Part shown: in pieces, positions 53,601 to 64,000 of the stretch
How positions within the stretch are numbered: the first letter of the stretch is position 1
Layout: each line of letters starts with the position of its first letter
Assembly: GCA_019914995.1 (NCBI GenBank)
Contig: CM034133.1
Coordinates: 4,588,001-4,652,000 of the forward strand
Direction: 5' to 3'
Source of the DNA: Acanthochlamys bracteata
Taxonomy: Eukaryota > Streptophyta > Magnoliopsida > Pandanales > Velloziaceae
Length of the DNA stretch: 64,000 nt
The notes under the pieces: generated by a model
Seen by the model: the letters and a program-made list of their open reading frames with translations, nothing else
The model's database searches: none
Told to the model about the DNA's origin: nothing
Made by a program: the position numbers and the translations under genes

Positions 53601-54413
53601 AGTATCATAACCAATCATCGGCTTTGTTTAGATGTCCTTAAACAACACAAGATTCATGCCAAAAAATTACAACACAAGATAAAGTTTTGGTTATTTGAGA
53701 GACAGATAAAAGATTATAACCCAAGGATGGAACAACTAAACTGAATTTAAACTCAAACTATTAGTGAGGTTTACAGATCCTGCATTAATAACAGAGTTTA
53801 AATTACCATTGGCATTTGAAACAAAATTTTGTAAGGAAGATTTAAGGTTTTAAGACATGTTTAAAATCAAACGTCATATTATCTGTACGGGTCAGGCTGA
53901 ACTGGCTTGGATCGGGCCGGGCCGGGCTGGTAGGATCTCGCCGGAGTTAGGCTGGCGATCAAGGACGGGCGATCGAACGGCTAAGAACACCGGCGGTTAT
54001 GGCTGAGGCGAAGAGCAAGAACGGTGCAAGCCAACAGCGACGACGTTGCCGGTTATGGCGATCGGTAGAGACGCAACCGAGCGTGCTTGCGGCGAGATCT
54101 AATAGCGATCCGGCGACGGCAGAGTGCTAAGATTTAGCAGCGGCGGCGAGCAGAGACGACGTGCAGCGGCGGCGGCGTGAGATGGCGGGTCTTCAAGCGA
54201 GATCTGATGGCACTCGGCAACTGCGACGATAACGACGGCGGCAATTTCTAGGGTTTCAGAATTTTTTTTTTTTTTGATGATCAAGTAGCACTGTCGATTT
54301 GTGACAGCAACAATAATCGCCGACAATAATTACCAATTGTCCGACAAAGTGATTTGATTTTTTTCTTTTCTTGTGATATAACGATGGTAAAACCAGATTT
54401 GGCTTTAGTACCA

Positions 54414-54568
54414 AATTGAATGATAAAATCACAAGTTTTTTCTTAATAAAAGAAGTACAATATATATAGAGTATAAAGAATCTAAATTAGGAAGAATATG
54501 TAATAACTAAATTATGAAGAATATCTAATATCTAAATTAGGAAAGAAATATAACTAAATATTTCAACA
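54414..54568 (-). repeat. 5' LTR of copia element 2
   Basis: Partner of 50465-50620. It is followed by target duplication tgtag, with the primer site directly on its inner side. Confidence 0.85.
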
Positions 54569-54860
54569 TGTAGCTTGTTAAAAGTTTAGTGAAACTTAAC
54601 TCTTTTGATAAAGCAACCGTGGATGTAGGTAAAGAAGTTTATCGAACCACATAAATACTCCGAGTACTATAACCTGAACGTAGCTAAATAGTAAAAATTA
54701 GATATACGTATTAACCCTTTATCTGCAGAATACAAGATCTTTCACAGCTGGCTGAAAATTTTCTGTCAGTTGGAATACTATCTTTACGAAAATTTTTACT
54801 TATCTAACTCAATTCACCACTCTCCTCTTGAGTTAATCTTGCAGGAGATTCAACACAAAC

Positions 54861-55422
54861 ACATCATTTCAAATTTTTATTTGGAAACTTCATTCAAAAT
54901 TAGTAGTAACTAGAGATTCAAATTAAGGATTGGCTAAATAAGTTAGCCCACAGTCTGACCAAATAGACGAGATTTGATACGTCCGATTTGCGAACAGTAA
55001 CAGAATCGAGCCTATTCGGTCTGATTTAACAGGCATTATGGCAGCCCTTCTGTCTGGTCATTATGCGTGTTGACCGATCAATATTAACTCATTAATCTAA
55101 TCAATTTTAATAGTTGATCAGAAGAATTTTTTATTAAAAAAAATTAATAATAAAAAAATAATTTTTAATAATATAAAAAGATTACAAATAATAAAATATA
55201 TTTAATATTTAGTTTTATTTTAAATATTATTTTTAAATTTTTATTATTTATTTATTATATAAAAAAATAAATCAGATCAAAAAGTCGTATCGGATCATGA
55301 AAATGAAACAGAATCGACTGATTCAGATAATAAAAGCCGACCGAATCAGCTCGTACAATTTATTTGGCCCGACGGATCGGACCGAATTGGTTTGTTCTTA
55401 TTAGCACTTTTTACTAATATGC
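54861..55422. other. spacer between nested unit and gypsy element
   Basis: No gene. AT-rich in the middle (about 55120-55270), with gatcggaccgaattgg-like words near 55370 that recall the dispersed gatcc-rich family. Confidence 0.4.
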
Positions 55423-58400
55423 TGATATAAAATAAGAAAATAAGATGTGAAGAAAGGCTAAACAAGACAGAGAATTGAGGAACAACGCAAAAGACAGAAG
55501 AACAAGAGTTAAAGTGAAAAAGCAAAATTCTTCCTACTTCTTATTGACGACATACATGAATATAAATAACTTTGTTGCCTATCTAATGCAAGCAAGAGTC
55601 GTACTCCATTTGGCTACTCCAAGGATTTAGAATTATAATGAAACAAACAACTACAAAAGAAACTATAATGATACTGCCACTGGAAGGTTAACTTGGAGAC
55701 TCCTGCAGATTATCCAACTCTAAGTCTTCAATTCAGTTTAGTCTTCTTGTATTTGATGGAATAAGAATTTTTGATTGGTATAACTGATTAGTTTCCTTAA
55801 CTGTCCAGTGATCGCACCCAAGGAAAACCAATTGCGCCTAACTTTCGCATCCCAGGCAGTTGGTATGCCTTGATCCTGCACAATGACGAACACGCTTAGG
55901 ACTTGTATTCGTAACATTCCCCTCCCCATGAAGATTGGACTTGTCCGCGAGACCAGAAGCAACAGAGGATTGCTCGCAATTATGGACTTCTGCACTAGTG
56001 TTGAATGTTGGAAGATGACTAGAAAATTCTGGAGGGACAAAGCGACCATCTCTTAGTTGAGACACATGCAAAACATCATGAATACGGGAGTTAGGCGGTA
56101 GAGCCAGCTTGTATGCCACTGGTTCGATATGCTCAATGACTCGAAAAGGGCCCTAGAAACGAAAACGGAGCTTATTGTTGCGTCTTTCTGCAACTGAGGA
56201 TTGTCGGTGAGGTTGAAGCTTTACAAAGACTTGATCGCCGGGCTCAAAATTAAGTTCCATGCGGTATTTATCAGCTGAATTTTTTATGCGATTTTGTGCT
56301 CACTGTAGGATGATATTTCAAGTCTCGTAGGATTTCGTCTCTCTCCCTTAACGAGCATCCCAATGCATCTAATCGAATAGGACCTGTAGAGAAGGATACT
56401 AATGCAGCTGGTGGACTCCCATAGACTGCTTCAAAAGGTGTGGTATTAGTAGCTGAGTGAAGGCTTATGTTGTATGAAAATTCTACACAATGCAACCAAC
56501 ACATCCAATATTTGGGATTCTCTCCTATGAAGCAACGTAGGTAAGCCTCAATGCATCGGTTAACCACTTCAGTTTGGTCATCTGATTGAGGATGAAAGGC
56601 AGCGCTGTGATGCAGAGAAGTCCCTTGTAGCTAGTTCAACTCCTTCCGAAATGAGCTAAGAAAAATAGGATCTTGATCAGACACGATAGTTGAAGGAATA
56701 CTATGTAACCGTATGATCTCCTTGACAAAGAGCGCTGCCATTTGAACTACTGTGAATGGGTGTCGTAATGGAACAAAGTGTGCATATTTTGGTAAGCGAT
56801 CTACTACCACAAGAATTACGTCTTTTCTTTCTAACAATGGTAGTCCTTCGATGAAATTTATAGAGATATCTAACCACACCCGTTCTAGCTCTTGCACATG
56901 TTGTAGCGAAGGTTGCAGCAATCCTGCTGGCTTCAAAGATTGAGTCTTAGCTCTTGCACATGTTGTGCACTCCTTAATGTAGAGTTGTACATCTTTGGAA
57001 AGTCCTCGCTAATAGAATTATTGCTGAATGCGTTTATAAGTCTTGAATTGTCCTCCTTGTCCCCCAATAGCTGAGTTATGTGCTTCAAATAAAATTTGGC
57101 GCCTTAAAGAAACATCATTTGGAATCCACAATTTACCTCGATGAAGCAAGAACCCGTGTAGGACAGATAAATCATTGGTATGACTGCTCTCTGTAGACTG
57201 AATGAGTTAAGACATGTGAGCATCATTCTTCTGAGAATTCCTTAAATCATCCCAAAAAGATGAATGCAATGTAGTTAACACCGCACACGACCCTTCTGAG
57301 CATCTAGACAATGCATCGGTAACAATATTTTTTTTACCTGCTTGATAAATAATTTGATAATCATACCCCATTAACTTGACAAGCCACTTATGTTGATCTG
57401 GAGAGGATAATTGCTGTTCCAGCAGGTACTTCAAACTAAGATGGTCAGTTTTGATAAAAAATCGGTTGCCTAACAAGTACTGCCGCCATTTCTGAACCGT
57501 AAGGATAAGTGCCAAAAGTTCTTTCTCATACGTGGACTTTGCTAAAGCTGAAGTTGATAGCGCTTCGCTAAAAAATAAAATTGGCCTACCCTCTTTAGAA
57601 AGAACCGCACCTAGACCCCTACTGGACGCATCCGTCTCCATTGTACACGGCTTTGAAAAATCCGGTGCCACTAATACGGGGGTGCTGGCCATTGCATCTT
57701 TAAGCTGGCGGAACGACTGGTCCGCTTCCAAGCTCCATTTAAATGAGTCTTTCTTAAGGAGTGAAGTAAGTGGAGTTGCTATGAGACCATAGTCTTTGAC
57801 GAATCTCCTATAATACACGGTAAGGCCAAGGAAACCTCGTAATGCCGTCTAAGACTTCGGCACAGGCCATTCCATCATAGCTCGTATTTTTTCTAGATCA
57901 ACCGCAATACCCTCTTATGACACGAGATGTCCCAAATATTCTAACTGAGTGCACTCAAATCGGCACTTGAAAAGGTTTGCATACAATTTATGTTCTTGTA
58001 ATATAGAAAAAACTTTGGCTAGGTGCTTCAAATGCTCCTGCCATGTCGAACTATATACCAAATTATCATAAAAAAAACAAGTACAAATTTACGAAAAAAA
58101 GGCCGAAATACCTCTTCATCAATGCTTGGAAAGTTGTCGGGGCGTTGGTTAAACCAAATGGCATTACTAAGAACTCGTAATGGCCATCATGAGTTCGAAA
58201 TCTGTTTTATGTGTGTCCTCTTTCTTCACCCTTATTTGATGGTATCCGGATTTCAAATCTAATTTGAAAAAGTAGCGGGCACCATGTAGCTCATCCAAAA
58301 GCTCGTCAATTACCGGTATTGAAAATTTGTCTTTAATGGTAATCGCATTTAGAATGCGATAGTCAACACAAAATCTTCAAGAGCAATCCTTTTTCTTCAC

Positions 58401-60845
58401 CAAAAGTACTTGAGAGGAGAAAGTAGAGTTACTAGGTTTGATAATACCTTATTCAAGCATTTCCTTGACGGTGCGTTGGATTTCGGCTTTTTGAATATAT
58501 GGATAGCGATAAGGGCGCATATTTGTAGGCACTGCTTCTGAAATTAGTAGAATCCCATGATTGAATGCATGCTGTTAGGGGAGGATTAAGATTGGCTTGA
58601 AGACAGAGTTGCATTGGTCAAGTAATTCTTATAAATTAGTCGGATATATAGGCTCACTGGTGGAGGATTGGCCAGCATGAAGCAGACGCACCGTACAAAG
58701 AGAGGAATTTTGATAAAGGCTGGTAAGGCGTGACACACCTCCTTCTCTTATCTCTTATTAAACAATATTCTGTCCAGATAACGAAAATTGCATGTCGGAT
58801 CTTTTTCAATTGGTAGTCACATCGCCTAAGGTCTCAAGCCATTGTATGCCAACACTAGGTCCATACATCATAAGGGAAAAGGGTATGCATCTACCTGCAA
58901 TTCAATTCCTTAAATGGAAAGAGGAATTTGTTTGTACAATACCTCAATCGAACGAGAGCTTCCGTCTGCTAATTCGACGTTAAGGGTCCTTACTTTGGAG
59001 CTATTGAGCTGTAACTGTTTTGCCAATCTCTCAGTTATGAAGTTGTGTGTGCTTCCCGAATCGATAAGTATAAATACTTCTTGGCGTTTAATCATTCCAA
59101 CTACTCGGATGGTTTGCAGACCAACAAGTCTATGTATTGCACTTAAGGATAGTGTGGCATCTTCAGAAGGATCTTCAGCATTATTTCTTAATTCATTTTC
59201 CCATACTTCATCCTCATGTCCAGCAATAGCGTATAGTTTTGTCGCACATTTGTGGCCCTTTTCATATTTTTCATCGCAATAGAAGCATAAACCTCTTGCA
59301 CGGCGGTTGTTAATCTCTGCAATAGAGAGTCTCGTTGGGCGGCGTCTTGGTGCACTGTTCTGAATTGTAGTAGTAGCTGAAGATGAACTTACTGGATTGG
59401 TAAACCCAGTTGCCATAGAGGTTGTATAAGATAATGAAGAATCAGCTCGAAGCTAATGGAACCGTTCATGTTTTGTTGACTGACTCAATGTAAGTTTCTG
59501 CTCAAAAATTCTTGCTAACAAATAAGCTTCTTGCAAGTCCATAGGTTGCCCAGCAATGATGTCTAAAGAGAGTTACTTAGAGAGACCCCCACAAAATCCC
59601 CCCACAAGGTCATCTTCAGTTGCACGAGGCAATCTTGTTCGTAAATCTTCAAAAGCTGCTTGGTACTCGGTTACACTGCCTGTCTATACGAGCTGTTTTA
59701 ATGCGTAGCTAGGACGACCAAATGCATTAGAGCTAAATCTCCTAAGTAATGCTTCTTTTTAACTCAGCCCATGAATGGTGTGAGCGATCCTTCTGGTAAT
59801 TTTGGTACCATCTATTGGCTTCCCCTTAGAAGTACATTGCAGCTATGGAGAGGCGATCTTCTAGGGAGGTCCAATAATGCTTGAAGTATTTCTCGGATGA
59901 GTAAATTCATTCGTGCACTTGAGAACCATCAAACACAGGGCACTTGAGTCTATCCCGAGGCACATAGTTTCCAATCTCTCTTGCTCTTTGTGGTGTGGAA
60001 AAATTATTTGTTTGGGTTTGGGTGGTGGTAGTCATCGGCTAAAAATTTGTTTGAATGACATTTGGAAGGGTAGTGTTTCAAAGGGATAAGGGAAATTTCT
60101 ATCCAACAGGTGTTGGTAGTAGACGTGCTTGCTGTAATGGTATGTTGAGAGTGTTCTGGTTGGTGAAGTTGGCTGCAGGCATAGTTTGGTTGCTGGCTAA
60201 GGTGGGCAGTTCTATTGGATGGGATAATATGAAGTTGGTGGGTACGTTTTTAGTGGTTGTTGATGGTGGCACAGCGGTAGTGAGCAAAGCTATAGTTTGT
60301 GAGGTAGGCAATGTAATAGTAGGGGATGTTGGGGCGGTTTTTGTTATCTCTGCATGAACGGTAGCTATATTACGGCTTCGTATCCACTCGTGCATAAGTT
60401 GCGTCATCTCCATGCATTCCTCGTTCATTTGTGTAATCATCATGTGACATTAGCTGCAAGACTATGGTATTGGTCTTGCCAGTTAACTTCTCCTTGGGCT
60501 CGTGATGTGGAAATAGGCGATAATGGATGTTGCAGAAAATTTTCTGCATTTATAGATGGTGTTGATGCTGGAGATCCAGGTGATACTTGTTTGCTTGAAG
60601 AGGGAGGATCCATAGAATCGTTGAATCTGATACCAATTGATATAAGATAGGAAAATAAGATGTGAAGGAATGCCGAACAAGACAGAGAATTGAGGAATAA
60701 GGCAGAAGACAGAAGAACAAGAGTTAAAGTGAAAAAGCAAAATTCTTTCTGCCTCTTATTGACGACATACATGAATATAAATAGCCTTGCTGCCTATCTA
60801 ATGCAAGCAAGAGTCCTACTCCACTTGGCTATTCCAAAGACTTAC
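55423..60845 (-). mobile_element. Ty3/gypsy element, broken, sister of the intronic remnant
   Basis: LTR-like direct repeats of about 208 bases at 55423-55630 and 60638-60845 share agacagagaattgagga and attgacgacatacatgaata. On the minus strand TGGTATCAGA (60635-60626) lies two bases inside the right LTR: the primer site for initiator tRNA-Met. Parts on the minus strand: gag (about 60443-59420), CCHC region (LCFYCDEKYEKGHKC, about 59290), protease ([19 protein letters not shown], about 59070), reverse transcriptase (about 58500-57850), RNase H (CTMETDASSRGLGAVL and [13 protein letters not shown]; 57818-57207), integrase (56936-56270) and the HDVLHVSQLRDGR segment (about 56070). I see no chromodomain. 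Many breaks and about 10% LTR difference by eye make it old. No target duplication is readable. Confidence 0.88.
60626..60635 (-). other. primer-binding site, initiator tRNA-Met type
   Basis: Minus strand TGGTATCAGA, complementary to the 3' end of the plant initiator tRNA-Met, placed two bases inside the 5' LTR. It sets the element's orientation. Confidence 0.85.
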
Positions 60846-61356
60846 GGGACTTTTGAGAGTGCTTATGAAATAAAACTGTTCTAAAATAGAGGATCATTTT
60901 GCAAAGTTTTTTATTTTATTTAAATTTTGTTTTCAAGTAAATTTTTTATAATATTTTGAGATTTCTCAAAACTTGAAAAGATACAGATAACTTATACATC
61001 ATAAAAAATTTAATATAATTTAAAAAAATAAAACTTCAAAGTTCAAAATTTTGTTGTAAAATAAAATTATATTTTGTTTTTTCCAACGGCTCCTTCAATT
61101 TAACAAGGGCAATAGAATCTCGGCTTTGCCATTGGAGTTAGTGGCCCAAATTGAGAATCTTATTTGGACACTAAAGTTTATGATCTTTAACTGGGGCAAC
61201 TTCTAGGCTGGTATGAGCTGCAACAAAGTAGCAAAAGTTGATCTTGTTTCGTTAATGGACTAGACTGTAAGCGAGTCACATTATTCAAATGAATTATTAT
61301 ACTACAAAATCTGTACACAGGGAAGAAATATTACATTAAACAAATGCAGTTGTTTA
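60846..61356. other. spacer and probable 3' untranslated region of the DUF4378 gene
   Basis: AT-rich to about 61080, then more balanced. The last 100-250 bases probably hold the 3' untranslated region of the minus-strand gene ending at 61357. No other gene is seen. Confidence 0.45.
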
Positions 61357-64000
61357 TCAGCCTTTAACTAGGATATCAACAACCACTTCATGAATCAAGG
61401 AACTTATTATCTTCCTCTCAATTTCCATACCTGTTTCAAATGCTTCAACATCAAAATGAAGCCAACTACCCAAATGGCTGCTCATATCTTTATCTACAAG
61501 CTCATCAGCCGTTAAGTCCGCCATGTTTTCTAATGCTGATATATCTTTGCAAAGCTCTTCAGCTAAGTTCTCTCCAATAATTGCCTTCCCTTTGGTCCAT
61601 GCCTGATACCCAGCTTTGAAGTAGAGCCTACATTTATCACCTAAGGATTCTTCAATGCAATCGAACAATACTGATTTCCGAAACCTGCTTAGCTTCTCTT
61701 CCTTGCATTTGCCAAAATTCTCGGGCTTCAGAATTTTTCCAGCATGCAGAAAATGACATAATGGTAGATCCTCTTTCTTTAATTTGTTCTTGAATAAAAT
61801 CTCCTGTACATAATCCAAATCGCTTTCGGTGTCTTTTTGGCTACTTCTGCCGCTTAGGATAGCAGAATGTTCTTCCTTGCTTGTTTCTCTACATGTTGAA
61901 GTTGCTGAATCTAACAAGTCCATCTCATTATCTACTAATGCATCCTTGCCTAGGCTGCCTATTGCAGCTTGTGCCTGGACAGACGAGCACTCCATTTTGC
62001 TTTCTGGAACGTAAAGAGTCGTATATATTATATATTAGAGTTGACAATCTTGTATCAGGAAACGAAGATATTAATAATTTGACATTTACCATCAGTGTTT
62101 GTTGAGCTTTCAGATGAGCCACAGTGACTGGTGGAGAAGGTTGCATCAAAGATGGAAAGGGGGCTCAAATGCTGACGTTCGGGTTTCTTGCCAATTACAC
62201 TGCTGCTACTGCATTCCATACTGTCCACTTTCTGCAGATAAAATTCAAAATTGCAACCGGCACAGATAAGCTTTGGTAAAATGTAGAAAGTCAATGATAA
62301 AATTGTATGCATAGTAAAATTTTCATAATCTTCAGAATGGTATCAGCAGTTGAAGCTGTCTGTTACTGATAAGTATACAGGATCACTTCAACTAGAAAGA
62401 TGACACATCCAGTTTTAAGAATCATGCAAACTTACAATAAGGTCCTACATCTGCATACTCCAGGAATTTTCACATTGTCTTTGAAAGAAGATATACAGAA
62501 AAAGCAGGTAATGCATCTCATTTCAAAAGCCACTATAAAAGATGATCAAAGTTCATTGCAATAATGAGGAATGAGTGTAAAACTAATGGTATCAGATCTT
62601 CTTACGCGTATGAAGTGCTTACTCAATTACGTTAATTGTATAGCTAAACAAGGAAACTCTACCATTAAGCGACATACCAACACAAATGACCTTTTCAGGA
62701 AGAAAATATGCACAGCTTATTACCTGCGTTCTGCAACTCAAATCTGTCATCCATCCATCTGCAGAAGAATCTCTCATATCGTATGTCACGCTCTTCCTAG
62801 TTTTGGCATGCAGAGACTCCCTTTCATGCTCCGTATTAGATGTTGATTCATGTAAAGATTCTGAATCCCCCATGGAGTAGCTACCAAAGGATGTCTGTGA
62901 TGGATCTAGTACAGATGCCAACTCTTTCAGTTTCTGGTCCAATAGAAGGCCTAAAACATCACCACTAAATTTATCCAGCTCGAGGGAAGATAAATTGCTA
63001 TCCTTTGGGTTAGGAGAACTCTTCCGCCTTTCAGTATCAAGACTGATTTTCTTCATATCATTGCTATCTAACACACAAGAAGAGGCACTGGATTGTGAAA
63101 CAGTTTTCATCATTGGAGATGTGAATGTGAAGGACACAATATCAGATCCATTTCCTCCGATATCCTCACTCGAATGTGATACTTCATCAATTGTAACACT
63201 CGGTTTAGCACATTTGGCATATCTGTTGATCATATTCGCAGCAAGCTCAGTGTTCTCCAAGTGAGAGCTGCACTCCAACAATCTTTTCTTCTGAGAAAAG
63301 CTTTTGTTGTTTGATGACCAGTCTTCCTTCTCAAGATAACGAGTCTCAGTGGCATCCTTGAAGTAAGCAACTTTAGGCTTAGCGGTAGGCTTAACGATGT
63401 TCTTATGTTTACCAGAAGATACATCTGCAGACACAACTTTTCTTCCCTGCTGGCTACTGAATGTTTTCTTCACTGAGGATTTATCCTTGATCGCTGATGA
63501 GTTCTGTTTCTGATTATTTTGTCTAAGAACACTAGATGAGTTGGACAATGATGATTTCTTCCGCTGCTTCTGCTTTTGGTTGCTCGCTTGACTCTTGTAC
63601 AATGGTGGACTTAACTTGCATTCTTCCGCTTCAAGTCTGATGGATTGATCCCACACTCCTGAAAATATTCCTTCTCTTCTTTGTACATTCACCTTAGCTT
63701 GAATTGCAAGTGATACTGACCTCCCTCGACTCTTCTCTCTAACATCATTGCTTTCATCTCTCCGAGCATAAGGTCTAAAAGTACTAGAAGCGGTATCTAA
63801 ACTGTCCCAACCACTACTTGGAACCTTGCCTCTGCGATACTTGCTTGCCTCAGCAACCTTCTTAGATGATTCTGCAATCGTCGAGGCTTTCCTGGAAGAT
63901 GCGATGTTTGCTCTATTATTGTGGACTCTAAGTGGATTCACAGAAAGCCCAGATGAACAAGAAGCTCTGCTCTGGATTTTTGCTTGAAGCCCTGGCTCTA
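61357..64000 (-). CDS. TRM/LONGIFOLIA-type DUF4378 protein, 5' partial
   Basis: Three exons on the minus strand, complement(61357-62003, 62090-62231, 62724-64000), continuing off the right edge; 687 residues visible. Junctions: ACGCAG|GTAATA with TATCTGCAG|AAAGTG, and GATG|GTAAAT with GTTCCAG|AAAGC; phases agree. The first visible exon is basic and Ser-rich and carries GRSVSLAIQAKVNVQRREG, a motif of plant TRM proteins. The last exon is the DUF4378 domain (DLDYVQEILFKNKLKKEDL ... SSLIHEVVVDILVKG, ending 12 residues after the conserved SLIHEV start). TRM proteins bind the TONNEAU1-PP2A complex at cortical microtubules and help set division plane and cell shape; that is family knowledge. The true start lies outside the window: the frame is open to base 64000 and GTG at 63941 is internal. 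The subgroup (TRM6-8-like or other) is not settled. Confidence 0.9.

Larger units (their letters stand above)
50465..54568 (-). mobile_element. Ty1/copia element 2, broken
   Basis: LTRs of about 155 bases at 50465-50620 and 54414-54568 (both start aattgaatgataaaatcaca and end atatttcaaca in plus orientation). The 5-bp duplication tgtag lies at 50460-50464 and 54569-54573. On the minus strand TGGTACTAAAGCC abuts the right LTR as a primer site resembling the initiator tRNA-Met type. Parts in order: GC-rich leader (about 54330-53880), GAG-pre-integrase and zinc region (about 53588), integrase (HSDNGGEY, NGVAERNNRHL; 53228-52947), reverse transcriptase (SLYGLKQSPRAWF, FIVYVDDMFV; about 52230-51110) and RNase H remnants below 51060. 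Gag is largely absent and there are many breaks. The LTRs differ at roughly one base in ten, so it is old. Confidence 0.88.
48467..54855 (-). mobile_element. solo-LTR-like unit, copy 2, carrying two insertions
   Basis: In plus orientation it begins TGTTAGAACTTTCAGACG (48467) and ends GCAGGAGATTCAACA (54855). Flanks caaac at 48462-48466 and 54856-54860 form an exact 5-bp target duplication. Both ends match the unit at 31530-33497 in inverse orientation (ttgattttgatgataa near the left end; gagttaatcttgcaggag near the right). Inside sit a hAT-like element (49076-49816) and a copia element (50465-54568). No coding sequence belongs to the unit itself; the small minus-strand frames at 49874-50095 and 50239-50442 fall within it and look incidental. 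Confidence 0.82.

Noticed and set aside
54099-54326. 75-codon minus-strand frame in a GC-rich patch
   Set aside because: Falls in the leader of copia element 2 and its codons mirror CCG-rich repeats rather than a known domain.
1-64000. A previously undescribed molecular system
   Set aside because: Everything with coding content is a known plant gene family or a known retroelement class. I saw no gene cluster, array or unexplained conserved set of genes that would support one.

Overview
The window looks like nuclear DNA of a flowering plant, probably a eudicot. It is AT-rich, its three convincing host genes have plant-only relatives and GT-AG introns, and most of the rest is LTR-retrotransposon and small DNA-transposon debris. 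I cannot name the species from the sequence.

Host genes, all on the minus strand: (1) a four-exon gene at 24958-31154 for a 295-residue conserved plant protein of unknown function, whose first intron carries a 3.6-kb Ty3/gypsy remnant; (2) a single-exon DUF1645 gene at 40531-41772; (3) the 3' part of a TRM/LONGIFOLIA-type DUF4378 gene at 61357-64000, which runs off the right edge. They are independent plant genes and show no sign of forming an operon or a pathway.

Repeats, left to right: a 44-bp tandem repeat (591-700); an old Ty1/copia element (976-20625) split by a young Athila-like Ty3/gypsy insertion (2935-19817, target duplication ATTAT). That gypsy insertion is an unusual LTR-internal-partial LTR-internal-LTR tandem. 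Next come a fold-back element (21869-22345), a hAT-like non-autonomous element (22630-23358), the intronic gypsy remnant (about 27310-30980), and a solo-LTR-like unit (31530-33497, target duplication AATAA). An AT-rich desert follows (33.5-40.5 kb) with a diverged tandem duplication and a dispersed repeat family, then two MITEs near 43 kb and more AT-rich sequence to 48.4 kb. A second copy of the solo-LTR-like unit (48467-54855, target duplication CAAAC) contains both a hAT-like element (49076-49816) and an old copia element (50465-54568, target duplication TGTAG). Last is an old gypsy element (55423 to about 60845), a sister of the intronic one.

I found no tRNA, rRNA, CRISPR array or candidate new molecular system. 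The most interesting content is the nesting history, several insertions with exactly readable target-site duplications, and the host gene whose first intron is mostly transposon. All retroelements are described as fossils; none looks whole.
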